This document shows, in pieces, positions 63,343 through 64,000 of a stretch of DNA of 64,000 nucleotides. This stretch comes from Paracoccaceae bacterium (GTDB lineage: Bacteria; Pseudomonadota; Alphaproteobacteria; Rhodobacterales; Rhodobacteraceae): assembly GCA_017854585.1 (NCBI GenBank), contig JAFMHK010000005.1, forward strand, positions 90,466 through 154,465, written 5' to 3'. The notes under the pieces are model-generated. The model saw nothing but the letters and a program-made list of their open reading frames with translations, made no database searches and was not told the DNA's origin. Within the stretch, counting starts at the first letter, position 1; each line of letters opens with the position of its first letter. The position numbers and the translations under genes are program-made.

Positions 63343-64000
63343 ATGGCCGGAGACGTTCGGATCGCACAACGCAAGGTGCGACTGCGTGATCCACATGACT
63401 GCACGGATTCAGCGGATGAGCTGACGGTGTATCACGCAGTTTTCGATACGTTGGTGAAACGGATGAACCAAGGGTTCGTGCCCTATCTGGCACGTCACTG
63501 GTCGGTCAGCGATGATGCCCGGACATGGCAGTTCGATCTTCAACCCGACCATGTGTTCCATGATGGAACCGCATGCGATGCGGCGGCGGTTGTGAAATCA
63601 CTCAAACGCATGGCGCGGCCGGACAAGGGATATACCCTTGGTGCGCCGGGCGTATGGGCACAATATCTTGCCACGGCCCAAATCACGGCGCTGAATTCGC
63701 GGACGGTGGAATTGCGGTTGGACGAGCCGTTGGCCGACCTGCTGGATATTCTTGAACAGGCTTTCATCGTGGCCCCCGCCGCCATCGCCCGGCTCGATAG
63801 AGGCGATACAACCAACCCGATCGGGTCCGGTCCCTACCGTGTCACTACGGCGAATGACCACGAGGTTACCGCGACTCGGGTCGCGGACCACTTTGCGCCC
63901 GGCCCCCACGCCACCGTGACATGGATCAGCGAGCCCAGTGCCATTATGCGACAGCAGCGCTTGGTTGATGGCACTGTGCACGTCGCCAATGACCTTGCCC
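63343..64000 (+). CDS. Family 5 ABC-type solute-binding protein, N-terminal part, no signal peptide
   Basis: The frame runs off the right edge; 219 residues are visible. It has the oligopeptide-binding (SBP_bac_5) pattern: VYHAVFDTLVKRMNQGFVPYLARHWSVSDDARTWQFDLQPDHVFHDGT, then DAAAVVKSLKRM and NPIGSGPYRV. Unlike periplasmic members it starts MAGDVRIAQRKVRL without a signal peptide, although GCGGAGGGGA makes the ATG convincing and stops lie in frame upstream. It may act in the cytoplasm, for example as a sensing domain, or have lost export. What follows is outside the window. Confidence 0.8.
   Translation, partial: MAGDVRIAQRKVRLRDPHDCTDSADELTVYHAVFDTLVKRMNQGFVPYLARHWSVSDDARTWQFDLQPDHVFHDGTACDAAAVVKSLKRMARPDKGYTLGAPGVWAQYLATAQITALNSRTVELRLDEPLADLLDILEQAFIVAPAAIARLDRGDTTNPIGSGPYRVTTANDHEVTATRVADHFAPGPHATVTWISEPSAIMRQQRLVDGTVHVANDLA

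Noticed and set aside
1..64000. CRISPR arrays, insertion sequences or prophage genes
   Set aside because: No regularly spaced repeats, transposase motifs or phage structural genes were seen anywhere in the window.

Overview
The window reads as a piece of core chromosome from a marine alphaproteobacterium of the Rhodobacterales (Roseobacter-like). This rests on moderately high GC, alphaproteobacterial gene neighbourhoods (tsaE-amgK-murU-addB-addA-trxA; regB/senC/regA; gpsA-tsaD next to hemD-mic60-hemY), a Mic60-like membrane protein, and the RegBA redox system. Genes are packed tightly on both strands, with many ATGA stop/start overlaps. I saw no transposase, phage gene or CRISPR array.

Layout. 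1-9.6 kb: end of a tag-like gene, a TlpA-type thioredoxin facing argH, a small lipoprotein, greA, a two-TM protein, mobA with a partner of unknown function, azlCD, an Lrp regulator facing alanine dehydrogenase, mscL and a GST. 9.6-17.8 kb: ytoQ, then pheT and pheS with a secreted protein between them, a methyltransferase, rplT-rpmI, a small membrane protein and pyk. 17.9-28.8 kb: N-formylglutamate amidohydrolase, DUF1244, yaaA, recQ, an orphan TRAP binding protein, rsmD with a flavin reductase, two tandem peroxiredoxins, phhB, an acyltransferase, a GDPD and a RidA protein.

28.9-38.3 kb: a type I secretion inner-membrane pair without visible substrate or outer-membrane partner, mlaA-mlaC, a class A PBP, glnK-amtB, trxA. 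38.3-51.9 kb: a compact run encoding AddAB recombination nuclease, AmgK/MurU cell-wall recycling and TsaE, followed upstream by a DivL-like PAS protein with no kinase domain, then RegB, with SenC, RegA and a lipoprotein diverging from it. 52-64 kb: GNAT and HD proteins, ahcY with a structured upstream region, a ketopantoate-reductase-like protein, DUF2853, a possible small RNA, an EVE protein, gpsA-tsaD, hemD, a Mic60-like protein, a HemY-like protein with a LapB-like zinc ribbon, tRNA-Thr(CGT), and the start of a solute-binding protein without a signal peptide.

No clearly new multi-gene system stands out. The points most worth following are the HemY/LapB-like architecture, the kinase-less PAS protein, the orphan transport parts, the signal-less binding protein after the tRNA, and the possible small RNA near 56.65 kb.
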